Shown here: one piece after another, positions 27,601 to 34,600 of the stretch
How the letters are laid out: the number at the start of each line of letters is the position of its first letter
Numbering within the stretch: the first letter of the stretch is position 1
From: Hydrocarboniphaga sp965279055
Lineage (GTDB): Bacteria; Pseudomonadota; Gammaproteobacteria; Nevskiales; Nevskiaceae
Assembly: GCF_965279055.1 (NCBI RefSeq)
Contig: NZ_OZ257125.1
Location: 2,852,001-2,916,000 of the forward strand
Reading direction: 5' to 3'
DNA length: 64,000 nt
The notes under the pieces: model-generated
Seen by the model: the letters and a program-made list of their open reading frames with translations, nothing else
Databases searched by the model: none
Told to the model about the DNA's origin: nothing
Translations under genes and position numbers: made by a program

Positions 27601-27681
27601 CACTGCCACGCCGGGATGCGCCCAAGCGGCCGGGGCCAGCGCGATGATTTCGAATGCTTGGCTGCTGATGATGCTGTTCAT
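18640..27681 (-). CDS. Megasynthase subunit 1: NMO/ER-NMO/ER-KS-AT-ACPx4-KR-DH
   Basis: 3013 residues. Order: two nitronate-monooxygenase/PfaD-like TIM barrels, about 1-330 and 330-660 (the second with ECGGHIGP, His465; the first has Trp143 where the His should be); ketosynthase, about 686-1120 (Cys872, His1007, His1047); acyltransferase, about 1240-1540 (GHSYGE, Ser1345); Ala/Pro-rich linker; four ACPs each with LGIDSIKRVEI (Ser1814, 1924, 2026, 2131); ketoreductase, about 2200-2680 (TGGARGI, Ser2611, Tyr2624); dehydratase, about 2720-3000 (His2756 in LGDHVIDG, Asp2922). It provides a full reducing cycle. Tandem ACPs and an FMN-type ER are hallmarks of PUFA-synthase-like secondary lipid systems, but here the ER is fused to the N-terminus. 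Starts at ATG 27681, 63 bases after the upstream gene. A cytosolic multienzyme expected to use malonyl-CoA. Confidence 0.95.
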   Translation of the reverse strand: MNSIISSQAFEIIALAPAAWAHPGVAVAAARAGGLGLLDLEFCTDEARALANFRRLLAATDGRVGIQASPAHLPLVDKLLALAGERPLTLVIAPRGGSQSGIEVLRRGGQHRLLIELSSADDLATLSFTPDGIVAKGHESPGWVGEDSSYILVQKLLRKTRLPVFVRGGIGINTAAGCRAAGAAGVVLDDQLLLMDDSALSEATKTELARLVGAETRLFGELLDMPCRVYARPAAAALKLADADNRAAEAGTMALDVWRSTTDARVGWDENSLMPVGQGIGAGAIYRQRYQRVGKLVQALRKISFEQMRQAAELGHLAEDAPLAKSQGTRYPLAQGPMTRVSDSPAFAAAVTENGALPFLALALMRGDQVLEMLQETARLAGDKVWGVGMLGFIPQALRDEQCEAIWKCKPPYALIAGGRPDQAAAFEQRGIKTYIHAPAPALLKMYLEQGARRFVFEGRECGGHIGPITSFPLWEQMIEVLLAFVTPGTESEVHLMFAGGISDARSGAMLAALTAPLAARGMKVGALMGTAYLFTHEIVSSGAIVQGFQDQAVACARTVNLETGPGHATRCANTQFAHDFFKARRELMGGQHSADEIRDTLEDLNMGRLRIASKGKNRDESGKVVDIAPEQQLTDGMYMIGQVATLTDEPMSVAELHARVCNESQEMLANFDEAVHAKVEKAAPSDIAIVGIGVLLPKAPDVESYWDNVLGKVSAITEVPRERWDWRLYFDADRNARDKIYSKWGGFLDELMFDPTRYGIPPNSMKSIDPMQLLTLETVNRAIEDAGLTDFDREHTSVILGASGGAGDLGLQYGVRSELPRFVSDMNDGAFERLPEWTNESFAGVLLNVTAGRVTNRMDFGGLNFTVDAACASSLAALSMAVNELESGRSNVAIAGGVDTVQSPYGFMCFSKTGALSPNGVSKAFDKKADGIVISEGVSMVVLKRLKDAEAAGDRIYAVIKAVAGSSDGKALGMTAPRPDGQIRALNRAYGKAGFTPATLGMIEAHGTGTAVGDKAEAETITRALKSFGAEPKSVALGSVKTILGHTKASAGMAGLIKLAMSLYHRVQPAHANVDDPLDAIADPTSAAFVLKQPRAWLANPDGTPRRGGVSAFGFGGTNFHAVVEEYRDGMANAEINGSRNWTQELIVFRAADAAALRTEVERVLALAQQPKSRLKLAVLARSLAKEADRRRGAKASLALAARSMASLATDLEAVIAHLNAPTKPLAPHIKLALDRPGTAPQIAFVFPGQGAQYVDMGAEAAMFVDELRSAIERADATLSSELPERLSRRIWPESAFNADTETAQLKRLTDTRYAQPAIGALEVGYLNLARRLGISAVATAGHSYGEFAALHAAGVIDETSFLKLSAIRGRVMAEAASSGIKGGMAAVQAARDVVLTRIAPFAGVVVANHNAPEQTVISGPAEQIEQAVAAISAAGLRVTRLPVSGAFHTELMASAKGPLSAAIATTEFSEPTLAVYSNGSGAQYPAGVDAMRAQLDAHLLSSVEFVSEVQALYADGVRLFLELGPKSICSNMISATLAGRDARSVSLDGQGGGLRGLLSGLADLIALGVDFEVARLFEGRTVEALSLAQLAERAQPAKIPATAWYISGGYVRPHNDPILRTGQHPPMTLEKAVEVKAAVVQKILDSAPKPEPTVIHVPAPAAAAAAPMQAYAPQPAAAMAVPSAQGGEALMAYHETMRQFLSLQERVISQFLGGAPATAAAAAPMPSYVPPMPKAAVVAAAPVPAPVAAPIAAAAAVAVAAAPAAVAAPVAAGLDAAALSAMLLRIVADRTGYPEDMLALDADLEAELGIDSIKRVEIAGSLQKSLPAELGAAMQAQMERYTRAKTLNAILQPLVEIAATMTPAAAVAATIGTPVAPPAVAIAAPAIDVTPLLLKLVADRTGYPEDMLSLDADLEADLGIDSIKRVEIVGAFQKALPASVSEALQSQMEKLTRAKTLRTIVDVVQPLVGATTAAAAPVAAAAVAAAPAIDYRATLLDIVADRTGYPAEMLALDADLEADLGIDSIKRVEIVGALQKKLPADIAAAMQATMESFTRAKTLAAILDNLAKLGGAAALPVVAAPTLAVAVAAPSVAVDYRSLLLEIVADRTGYPADMLALDADLEADLGIDSIKRVEIVGALQKKLPESLAAAMQASMESYTRAKTLAVILDQLGAAQAPMAAAAAPVVAATIAAVAVAPVAPVPAVLSEVPRYVIRPRAAPLTAKRVTMSGAVIVAGGADAIVLPLLSHLHKAGVTPLRIDAIDAASIEAGIAEAQAAHGKVSGVIHLHGLAEDEPQTLLAWQQLGERSVLSLFRMLKPFGAALGDMRVIAASRLGGTFGRDAVGPGTPLAGGLNGMLNCVRDEYPSATLRAVDFNGQTDETIASHLCDELLADDRAPEAGHTGDARYSVSTVEEALADTPFAPHLQPSPEWVVVATGGARGITAELLEEMAVPGISFVLLGRTPEPAPESAETAIAADASTLKKVLLAQARARGETPKPVDIERATQKVLTEREIRGNLDRLRARGANVGYFSCDVRDEAAFGGVIDGIYQHYGRIDAVLHGAGVIEDRKIADKTDESFARVFNTKLDSSYILSKKLRPDSLKLLVFFTSVAGRYGNRGQIDYASANEACNRLAWTLSRRWPETRVIAANWGPWDAGMASEAVKQQFRERGIEPIPVAGGRRYFLRELACGPKHEVEIVIGAGPWKTMEASDAPEAAATVSQYPLVRSALRMGAGGALVLNHRFGLDSDPYLGDHVIDGRPVLPAAAATEWVAQMVGQGWPGWQVAEVQDLRTLAGVVLEPGATREIEIRAKATSHSGPGEQTVTVDIADPSRKAPLYRASVRLVERLEAPIVEVPAAISGTRMNALQTYERMLFHTGRFRLLTDITAVAPEGVDALVAVSHPKDWIGVSGDWLFDPGLIDVAAQLAWIWGRVHRQQSALPSRFGRVLRVPSLPPPTGALSLRFRIKPAAHEQAVAYDATFTDSEGRLRLAMLDAESTLSAALNRIGTENAQ

Positions 27682-27709
27682 AACGACCCGCCGGTGCAGT
27701 GTGGACAGA

Positions 27710-27727
27710 CCCTGGCGGATGCCAGGG
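27710..27727 (-). promoter_or_regulatory. Small hairpin in the leader of megasynthase subunit 1
   Basis: A perfect 7-bp stem, CCCTGGC with GCCAGGG, around a 4-base loop, located about 28 bases upstream of the subunit 1 ATG. No T-run follows on the minus strand, so it does not look like an intrinsic terminator. It may affect message stability or translation; function is not shown. Confidence 0.4.
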
Positions 27728-27744
27728 ACCGACGCCTCGTCTGC

Positions 27745-28563
27745 TTAAGGTTTACGCGCTTCCAGGAACGGCACTTCGAGCACTTTCTCGTGCACGATCG
27801 GGCCGTGACCAAAGTAGCCGCCTTCACCGAAGCACTCGCCGTGGTCGGCGGTGATGATGAAATGCGTGTTGGTAGTCGCCTTGGAGATCAGTGCGTCCAG
27901 CACCTGATCGACGTACTCGACGGTCTTGACCTGCTGGCTGTGCAGCTGCTGCATCTGGTCGTCGTCGAAGAACTGGTCGGACGTCGCCTGGCCCATCTCG
28001 TCGTCCATGCGCTTGAACACGCCGTGCACGCCGGAGATGTGCGGCAGGCCTTTCGGGTCCAGCATGTACGGGTAATGCGTCTCACCGAGGTTCAGGAAGT
28101 GGAAGCTCGGTTCGTCGTCGTAAAACTCGATTTCGTCGACCATGCCGGCGAAGTCGTTGTGATTCGCCATCAGCTTGTAGTCGTCGAAATACTTGTTCAG
28201 GTGCGAAGTCGGGTTCAGCACCGGCATCGACACCCGGCCGACGGTGCGATATCCGTTGTCCTTCAGTACCTTGGGTAGCGACAGCTGCGGCACGAAGCTC
28301 TTGAACGACAGGTCCTTGATGCCGAGCCGGTCGACCCACTGCGAGAACTCGTTCTTGTAGACCTCGGAGGCGAATACCCCCTTGGGGCTCTGATGCGGAA
28401 CCATGCCCATCAGATAGGTGTAATGGGACGGCGAGGTCCACGAGGCATAGGAATAGCGCAGGCTGCCCTCGGCCAGGCGGTCCATGTTCGGCCGTTTTGC
28501 GCGCTGATAGCTGTCGAAGCGGCAGCTATCCATGACGATGAATACAAGATTGTTCGCAGCCAT
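27745..28563 (-). CDS. Sulfatase-fold enzyme with Thr at the nucleophile position
   Basis: A 272-residue cytosolic protein of the alkaline phosphatase/sulfatase superfamily. Metal ligands are visible at MDSCRFDSY (Asp12) and ADHGECFGEGGYFGHG. The sulfatase signature (C/S)-x-P-S-R is replaced by TSPSH: Thr43 stands where the formylglycine Cys/Ser should be and His where Arg is expected. True sulfatases need that Cys or Ser; Thr is the nucleophile in LtaS/EptA-like phosphotransferases and NPP phosphodiesterases. A phosphodiester-acting role is therefore more likely than sulfate removal. It is short for the family (often 450 or more) and is the first gene of the megasynthase transcription unit. 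Confidence 0.85.
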   Translation of the reverse strand: MAANNLVFIVMDSCRFDSYQRAKRPNMDRLAEGSLRYSYASWTSPSHYTYLMGMVPHQSPKGVFASEVYKNEFSQWVDRLGIKDLSFKSFVPQLSLPKVLKDNGYRTVGRVSMPVLNPTSHLNKYFDDYKLMANHNDFAGMVDEIEFYDDEPSFHFLNLGETHYPYMLDPKGLPHISGVHGVFKRMDDEMGQATSDQFFDDDQMQQLHSQQVKTVEYVDQVLDALISKATTNTHFIITADHGECFGEGGYFGHGPIVHEKVLEVPFLEARKP

Positions 28564-28952
28564 AAAAGGGGTAGCTCTCCGTAGCGCTATTTGGCCTGAT
28601 GTCAGCCGACAACCGTTGCGTCTTGGCCGCTGAACGGTGCGTGAATTAGTTCACCAGATTCAGGCTAGCACGCGATGCAGCGCATCGATATATCAATATT
28701 CCTACATTGCCGCTTGTTGACCATACGCTGCATCAAGCAGCCGCAGCGTATTGAAATATCAGGCTTGTTACTTATGCCAGGGCGCTCATGCCGCCCTGCG
28801 GTAGCAGGCAGCCGCCAGCCGAGGGTAAGCCAAAAAACCGGTCACTTCTGAACCACAGAACCCAGCGCCTGTCACTCTGATCCGCGGGTCAGAAATAGAG
28901 GTTTCCGCACCGATTCATCTCCACGTGAATTCGACAACGCAGTGCTGCGGCG
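28564..28952. other. Non-coding gap upstream of the megasynthase locus
   Basis: About 390 bases with no supported gene, clearly more AT-rich than the flanks between 28640 and 28770. It should hold the promoter of the 19-kb minus-strand locus. A short perfect inverted repeat (CGATGC at 28673-28678 with GCATCG at 28682-28687) next to the self-complementary GATATATC is a possible protein-binding site. I see no convincing -35/-10 pair and no RNA gene. Confidence 0.45.
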
Positions 28953-28985
28953 AAAAAAAGCCGATATGCGCTACCGCATATCGGC
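28953..28985 (-). terminator. Intrinsic terminator of the peroxiredoxin gene
   Basis: On the minus strand an 11-bp perfect stem (GCCGATATGCG with CGCATATCGGC, 28960-28985, 4-base loop) is followed directly by seven T residues (28959-28953). It lies 20 bases after the peroxiredoxin stop codon. Confidence 0.93.
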
Positions 28986-29004
28986 CCGGCACCGCTCAAC
29001 TTGA

Positions 29005-29640
29005 TCAGCCCTTGGGCTGGGGCACCATACGCAGATAGGGCTTGATTTCGTTCCAGCCGTTCGGGAACAGCTTCTTGGCGTCTTCGCCGCTGACCGCCGG
29101 CACGATGATCACGTCCTCGCCCTGCTTCCAGTTCACCGGCGTGGCGACCTTGTACTGGTCGGTCAGCTGCAGCGAATCGATCACGCGCAGGATCTCGTCG
29201 AAGTTGCGGCCGGTGCTGGCCGGATAGGTCAGGCTCAGCCGGATCTTCTTGTTCGGGTCGATCACGAACACCGAGCGCACGGTGAAACGGTCGCTGGCGT
29301 TGGGATGGATCATTCCGTACAGGTTGGCGACCTTGAACTCCGGGTCGGCGATCAGCGGAAAATTCAGGGCGGTGCCCTGGGTTTCGGCGATGTCGCGGCT
29401 CCAGCCTTCGTGATCCTCCAGCTTGTCGACCGACAGGCCGATGGCTTTCACATTGCGCTTGTCGAATTCCGGTTTCAGCTTGGCGGTGTAGCCGAGCTCG
29501 GTGGTGCACACCGGGGTGTAGTTCTTCGGGTGCGAGAACAGCACGCCCCAGGAACTGCCCAGCCAGTCGTGGAACTTGAGACGGCCCGCCGTGGTGTCGG
29601 CCTCGAAATCGGGCGCGATGTCGCCGAGTTGCAGTGCCAT
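29005..29640 (-). CDS. 1-Cys peroxiredoxin (Prx6 type)
   Basis: 211 residues with the thioredoxin-fold peroxiredoxin core. The peroxidatic Cys45 is in NYTPVCTTELG, preceded by FSHPKN. No second resolving Cys is present, and the C-terminal arm (DQYKVATPVNWKQGEDVIIVP) is the extended dimerisation domain typical of the Prx6/1-Cys group. It reduces peroxides and lipid hydroperoxides in the cytosol. A monocistronic gene with its own terminator at 28953-28985. A protective role for unsaturated lipids made by the neighbouring locus is tempting but speculative. Confidence 0.95.
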   Translation of the reverse strand: MALQLGDIAPDFEADTTAGRLKFHDWLGSSWGVLFSHPKNYTPVCTTELGYTAKLKPEFDKRNVKAIGLSVDKLEDHEGWSRDIAETQGTALNFPLIADPEFKVANLYGMIHPNASDRFTVRSVFVIDPNKKIRLSLTYPASTGRNFDEILRVIDSLQLTDQYKVATPVNWKQGEDVIIVPAVSGEDAKKLFPNGWNEIKPYLRMVPQPKG

Positions 29641-29707
29641 GAGGTTTCTCCGGGTTCGTGTTGTGTGGGTTTTAGGATGCCGGCTGCACTGCGAAGTTCA
29701 AGTAAGT

Positions 29708-31141
29708 TCAGGACATAAGCACAGACGGATTCACCGTCGACGTCGTCGTCAGACGCCGCGTTTTCTGCACACGCCGGCGGAAGCGCAGGCCCAGACCGAA
29801 AGCCGCGATCGCCAGGCCGACGATGAAACCGCACCATACACCCGCCGGCCCGACGCTCGTGCCCAGGCTCAGCCAGGCCGCGACCGGCAGACCGGCCAGC
29901 CAGTAGGCCGACACCGTTACCGCCATCGGCACGCGCGTGTCCTTGAAGCCGCGCAGTGCGCCATTGGTGGTCGCCTGCAGACAGTCGAAAAGCTGGAAAA
30001 TCGCCGCCAGCATCAGAAAACGCACCGCCATATCGGTGATGTCCGGCGCCTGCGTGTACAGCGCGACCACCGGCCGCGAGAACAAGGCCATGCACGCCGC
30101 CGACAACAGCGCAAACACCGCTCCCAGCGCAATGCCGGTGCGGCCACGCAACACGGCGGCGAGCCCATCGCCGGCACCGACGGCCTGGCCGACGCGCACC
30201 GCGGTTGCGAGACCGATCGACAGCGGCACCATGAACACCAGCGAGGCGACGTTGATCGCGATCTGATGCGCGGCGACGACGCTGCCGCCGAAATGCGCCA
30301 TCAGCAGCGCGCCCAGATTGAACAGCCAGGCTTCGGCGACGACGCTGGCGCAGATCGGAATGCCGAGCGTGAAAATCTCGCGCAGCTCGCGCGTCAGCCG
30401 CGGCCGTCCGGCGAACAGCTGCATCGCGCGCAGCCGCGGATCGAGCCGGTACAGCAGCGCGTAGACCAGCGTCATCGCCCACACCGCGACCACGGTGCCC
30501 CAGCCGGTGCCGACCGCGCCCAGCGCCGGAAAGCCGAGATAACCGTACATCAGCGGCAGGTTCGCCAGTGCATTGACCAGCAGCGCGACGATGCCGGCGA
30601 TTACCGGCGCGCGTGTCGCGCCTGTGCCTTCGCAGCCGTTACGCATCACGAAGCACAGGCAGAACGGAATCGCTGCCCAGGAAATCGCGCGCAAATAGCC
30701 TTCGGCGAGCGTGCGCGTGTCGACGTCCAGCGCGAGCAGATCCAGCACCGGATCGGCGACCAGGTTCAGCGCCGCCGTCCACAGCGCACCCAGCATCACC
30801 GCCAGCAGCAGCGCATTGCGCAGCAGCGCGCCGGTCGCGGCAGCCGGCAGGCCGGCGCCCACTCTCTGCGCGACGATCGGCGACACCGACATGAACAGCC
30901 CCATGAAGATGATGAAGGCCAGGAACCAGATGTTGGCGCCGACCGCGACCGCGGCCAGCGAGCTGGCACCGAGACGACCCGCCATCAGGGTGTCGACGGT
31001 GTGCATGCCGACGAAGGACAGCTGCGCGGCCATCAGCGGCGCCGCGAGCTTGAGGTTGTGGCGCAGCTCGCCACGCAGGCTCGCCGCCGAGGGCAGGACA
31101 GGAGCAACGGCGCTGCCGTCTGCGGTCTTCATGATCGTCAT
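29708..31141 (-). CDS. MATE-family efflux transporter (NorM-like)
   Basis: 477 residues from the ATG at 31141; the open frame runs upstream to 31351 but that part is Arg/Ala-rich without membrane character. About twelve hydrophobic segments occur in two related halves, with the MATE signatures near residues 20-60 (KLAAPLMAAQLSFVGMHTVD and DTLMAGRLGASSLAAVAVG) and in the second half (LFTLGIPICASVVAEAWLF-like segment). It exports cationic drugs or metabolites using Na+ or H+ gradients across the inner membrane. It lies 67 bases upstream of the peroxiredoxin on the same strand. Substrate unknown. Confidence 0.92.
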   Translation of the reverse strand: MTIMKTADGSAVAPVLPSAASLRGELRHNLKLAAPLMAAQLSFVGMHTVDTLMAGRLGASSLAAVAVGANIWFLAFIIFMGLFMSVSPIVAQRVGAGLPAAATGALLRNALLLAVMLGALWTAALNLVADPVLDLLALDVDTRTLAEGYLRAISWAAIPFCLCFVMRNGCEGTGATRAPVIAGIVALLVNALANLPLMYGYLGFPALGAVGTGWGTVVAVWAMTLVYALLYRLDPRLRAMQLFAGRPRLTRELREIFTLGIPICASVVAEAWLFNLGALLMAHFGGSVVAAHQIAINVASLVFMVPLSIGLATAVRVGQAVGAGDGLAAVLRGRTGIALGAVFALLSAACMALFSRPVVALYTQAPDITDMAVRFLMLAAIFQLFDCLQATTNGALRGFKDTRVPMAVTVSAYWLAGLPVAAWLSLGTSVGPAGVWCGFIVGLAIAAFGLGLRFRRRVQKTRRLTTTSTVNPSVLMS

Positions 31142-31343
31142 CGCAAGGTGATCCCGGCCGCCCGGGCGCAGGCGGACGAAAGAGTCGCAGGCGCAAGGGG
31201 CGCGCGACGGGGCGGCAATGCTAGTGCCACGCGCCGGACAAGCCAAGCCGAGCGCTTGCGCTGATCGGCCAGACGCGGCCGCCAGTCGGCCGGCACGCGG
31301 TTGCGCTGCCTGCATCGCGATGATGACAGCCGTCATCGACACC

Positions 31344-31643
31344 ATGGCCAAAGAGCGACCCGTGAGCGAGTTTCGAATCGTCAGCCTGTCCGAACTACGT
31401 CGTCGCCAGTGGCTGGGCCGCGCCCATGTCGCGGCCCTGATCGGTTTGGGCTGGCTGGCGGCGACCCTGCTCAGCGAGGCCCGGGATCCGGCGCCGCCGG
31501 CACAGACCTCGCTCGATCGCGCCGTGGCGCGCGAGCAGCTGCAGGCCGTCTCGGCACCGCAGCCGTCCGCTTCGCCATGCCCGCAGTTGTCGCGCAGCGG
31601 GCTGCGGATGGACTGCAGCCTGAGCCTCGCGCCGCAGTCCTGA
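31344..31643 (+). CDS. Small single-span membrane protein, unknown function
   Basis: 99 residues from ATG 31344 (alternatively GTG 31362). After a basic N-terminus (LSELRRRQWLGRAH) comes one membrane segment (VAALIGLGWLAATLL), then a periplasm-type Pro/Ala/Gln-rich tail with two Cys (SPCPQ and MDCSLS). No family recognised. Divergent from the MATE gene. Coding potential is moderate: it rests on the clean membrane segment and on filling the gap between the MATE and putA genes. Confidence 0.5.
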   Translation: MAKERPVSEFRIVSLSELRRRQWLGRAHVAALIGLGWLAATLLSEARDPAPPAQTSLDRAVAREQLQAVSAPQPSASPCPQLSRSGLRMDCSLSLAPQS

Positions 31644-31650
31644 AGGTTTC

Positions 31651-31677
31651 GTAGATCCCGGGTTGCACCCGGGCTAC
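31651..31677. repeat. Single arm of palindromic repeat family C
   Basis: GTAGATCCCGGGTTGCACCCGGGCTAC is itself a 7-bp hairpin (CCCGGGT/ACCCGGG) and matches one arm of the paired element at 57511-57579. It lies between the small membrane protein gene and the 3' end of putA. Confidence 0.55.
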
Positions 31678-31698
31678 GCTGGCTTGATCAGAGGTTCC

Positions 31699-34600
31699 TC
31701 AACCACTGGCGGCCAGCAAGCGCGCGTTGCCGCCGACAGCCGAGGTATTGACCGTCAGGGTCCGTTCGGCGAGAAAGCGAAGCAGATAGTGCGGCCCGCC
31801 GGCTTTCGGGCCGGTGCCGGACAGGCCTTCGCCACCGAAAGGCTGGCAGCCGACGACCGCGCCGGTCATGCCGCGGTTGATGTAGCAGTTGCCGACTCTC
31901 GCCTGCTCCTGCACGCGCCGCCAGGTGCTTTCCACGCGCGAATGCACGCCCAGCGTCAGACCATAGCCGCTGCGATTGATGCCGGCGATGACCTCGTCGA
32001 GATCGCGCGCGCGATAGCGCACCACGTGCAGCATCGGGCCGAAGTATTCGCCGTCGAGCTGCGCGATATCGTCGATCGCGGCCACGGTCGGCGGAAAGTA
32101 AGTGCCATGCTTGCAGTGCTCCGGCAGCGACAACTGCTCGAGCACGTTGCCCTTGGCGTGCAGTCGCGCCGCGTGCCCGGCGAGCCGCGTACGCGCGGCC
32201 TCGTCGATCACCGGTCCGATGTCGGTGCCGAGCAAGGCCGGATCACCGATCACCAGTTCGTGCATCGCGCCGCCGAGCATGTGCAGCACCTTGTCGGCGA
32301 TTTCGTGCTGTAGATGCAGCACACGCAGTGCGCTGCAGCGCTGACCCGCGGAATGGAATGCCGAGCTGATGCTGTCTTTGACCACCTGCTCGGGCAGCGC
32401 CGAAGAATCCACGATCATCGCGTTCTGGCCGCCGGTTTCGGCGATCAGCGTCGCGATCGGCCCGCGCCGCGCGGCGAGCTGACGATTGATCGCCTGCGCG
32501 ACGTCGACCGAGCCGGTGAACGCGACACCGGCGATTTGCGCGTGTCCGCACAGCGCGGCGCCGACATCGCCCTCGCCGAGCACGCATTGCAGGACCTCAG
32601 CCGGAATGCCGGCATCACGCAGCAGCTGCACCATCGTCACGCCGATCAGGTTGGTCTGCTCGGCGGGCTTGGCGACGACCGTGTTGCCGGTGACCAGAGC
32701 GGCGGCGATCTGGCCGGTGAAAATCGCCAGCGGAAAATTCCACGGCGATATGCACACGAACACACCCTTGCCGTGCAACTGCAGCTCGTTGTGCTCGCCG
32801 GTGGGGCCGCTCATGACTTCGGGCGTCGCCTGCAGCCGGCGCGCATGCACTGCGTAATAGCGCAGAAAATCGGCAGCTTCGCGCACCTCGGCGATCGCGT
32901 CGCCGATGGTTTTTCCGGCTTCGCGTATCAGCAGCTGCATGAACTCGCTGCGACGCGCTTCCAGGCTGTCGGCGGCGCGTTCGAGCATTTCGGCGCGCAC
33001 CGCGACCGGGGTTGCGTTCCAGCGCGGCTGCGCCACCGCCGCGGCCTCGATCACCGCCGGCACTTTGGCCGGATCGAACGCGATCCACTCGCCGAGCACG
33101 CGGCGGCGATCGGACGGATCGCTGATCGGCCGCGCCTTGCCTGCCGGCGGCTTGCCTGTCGCGATCAGCGACTCGGCGCGCGTCGGCACCTGGGCCGATG
33201 CCAGCGCCTGCGACAGTTCCAGCATCGCCGACTCGTCGGCCAGATTCAGGCCGGCGGAATTGCGCCGTGCCGAACCGTACAGATCCTGCGGCAGCGGCAG
33301 CGCCGGATTGATCTTGACCGGAAGCGCCTGCACCGCGGCGACCGGATCGGCGACCAGCACTTCCGGCTCGGCCTGTTCGTCGAAGATGCGATTGACGAAC
33401 GAGGTGTTCGCACCGTTCTCGAGCAGGCGCCGCACCAGGTACGGCAGCAGGTCTTCGTGCGAACCCACCGGCGCATAGACCCGGCACGGCGCCGGCCAAT
33501 CCTCTTTGACCACGTCGTACAAAGCCTCGCCCATGCCGTGCAGACGCTGGAACTCATAACCGGCGCCGGCTTTCAGCGAATGCTCGTCGCCCGCGTAGGC
33601 ACGCACCGCGGCGATGGTGTGCGCGTTGTGCGTGGCGAACATCGGATAGAACTGCTCGCGGCGGCTCAGCAGCTTGCGCGCGCAGGCGAGGTAACTTACG
33701 TCGGTATTCGGCTTGCGCGTGAACACCGGGTAGCCAGCCAGCCCCTGCTCCTGGCTGCGCTTGACCTCGGTGTCCCAGTACGCGCCTTTGACCAGGCGCA
33801 CCGCGAGGCGGCGCCGCGTGGTCGCCGCCAGCTCTTCGAGCCAGTCGATCAGCGCCGGCGCACGCTTCTGGAAAGCCTGCACCGCCAGACCAAAGCCGCC
33901 CCAGCCGGACAGCGAGGCGTCGGCGAACACCGGCGCGATGATGTCCATCGACAGCTCCAGCCGATCGGCCTCCTCGGCGTCGACGGTCAGACCGATGTTC
34001 TGCGCGCGCGCCATCTGCGCCAGCGCCAGCAGCCGCGGCGTCAGCTCCTTGAGCACGCGGCCGCGATGCGCGAATTCGTAGCGCGGGTGCAGCGCCGACA
34101 GCTTGATCGAAATACCCGGCCGCTGCGCGACATCGCCGTCGTGATTCGGGTCGGGATAGCCGCCGATGGCGGCGATCGCGTCGCGATAGGCCTTGAAGTA
34201 GCGGTCGGCGTCGGCCTGGGTCAGCGCGGCTTCGCCGAGCATGTCGAAGCTATGCAGGTAGGCGCGCTGATCGCGCTCGCGCGAGTGCTTCAGCGCCTCC
34301 TCGATATTGCGCCCCATGACGAACTGATGACCCATCAGCTTCATCGCCTGGCGCACCGCCAGGCGGATCACCGGCTCGCTGGAGCGTCCGACCATGCGGT
34401 TGATCGCGGCACGGAAGTTGTTAGCGGTTTGCGGCGACAGCCGTACGATGCGGCCCGTAAGCATCAGCCCCCAGGTAGACGCATTGACGAACAGCGAATC
34501 GCTGCGGCCCAGATGTTGCTCCCAGTCGGCGCCGGAGAGCTTGTCGGCGATCAGCGCTTCGGCGGTCTCGTCGTCGGGGATACGCAGCAGCGCCTCCGCC

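Noticed and set aside
27745..28563. Calling the gene a true sulfatase
   Set aside because: The Cys/Ser needed for formylglycine is a Thr and the signature Arg is His.
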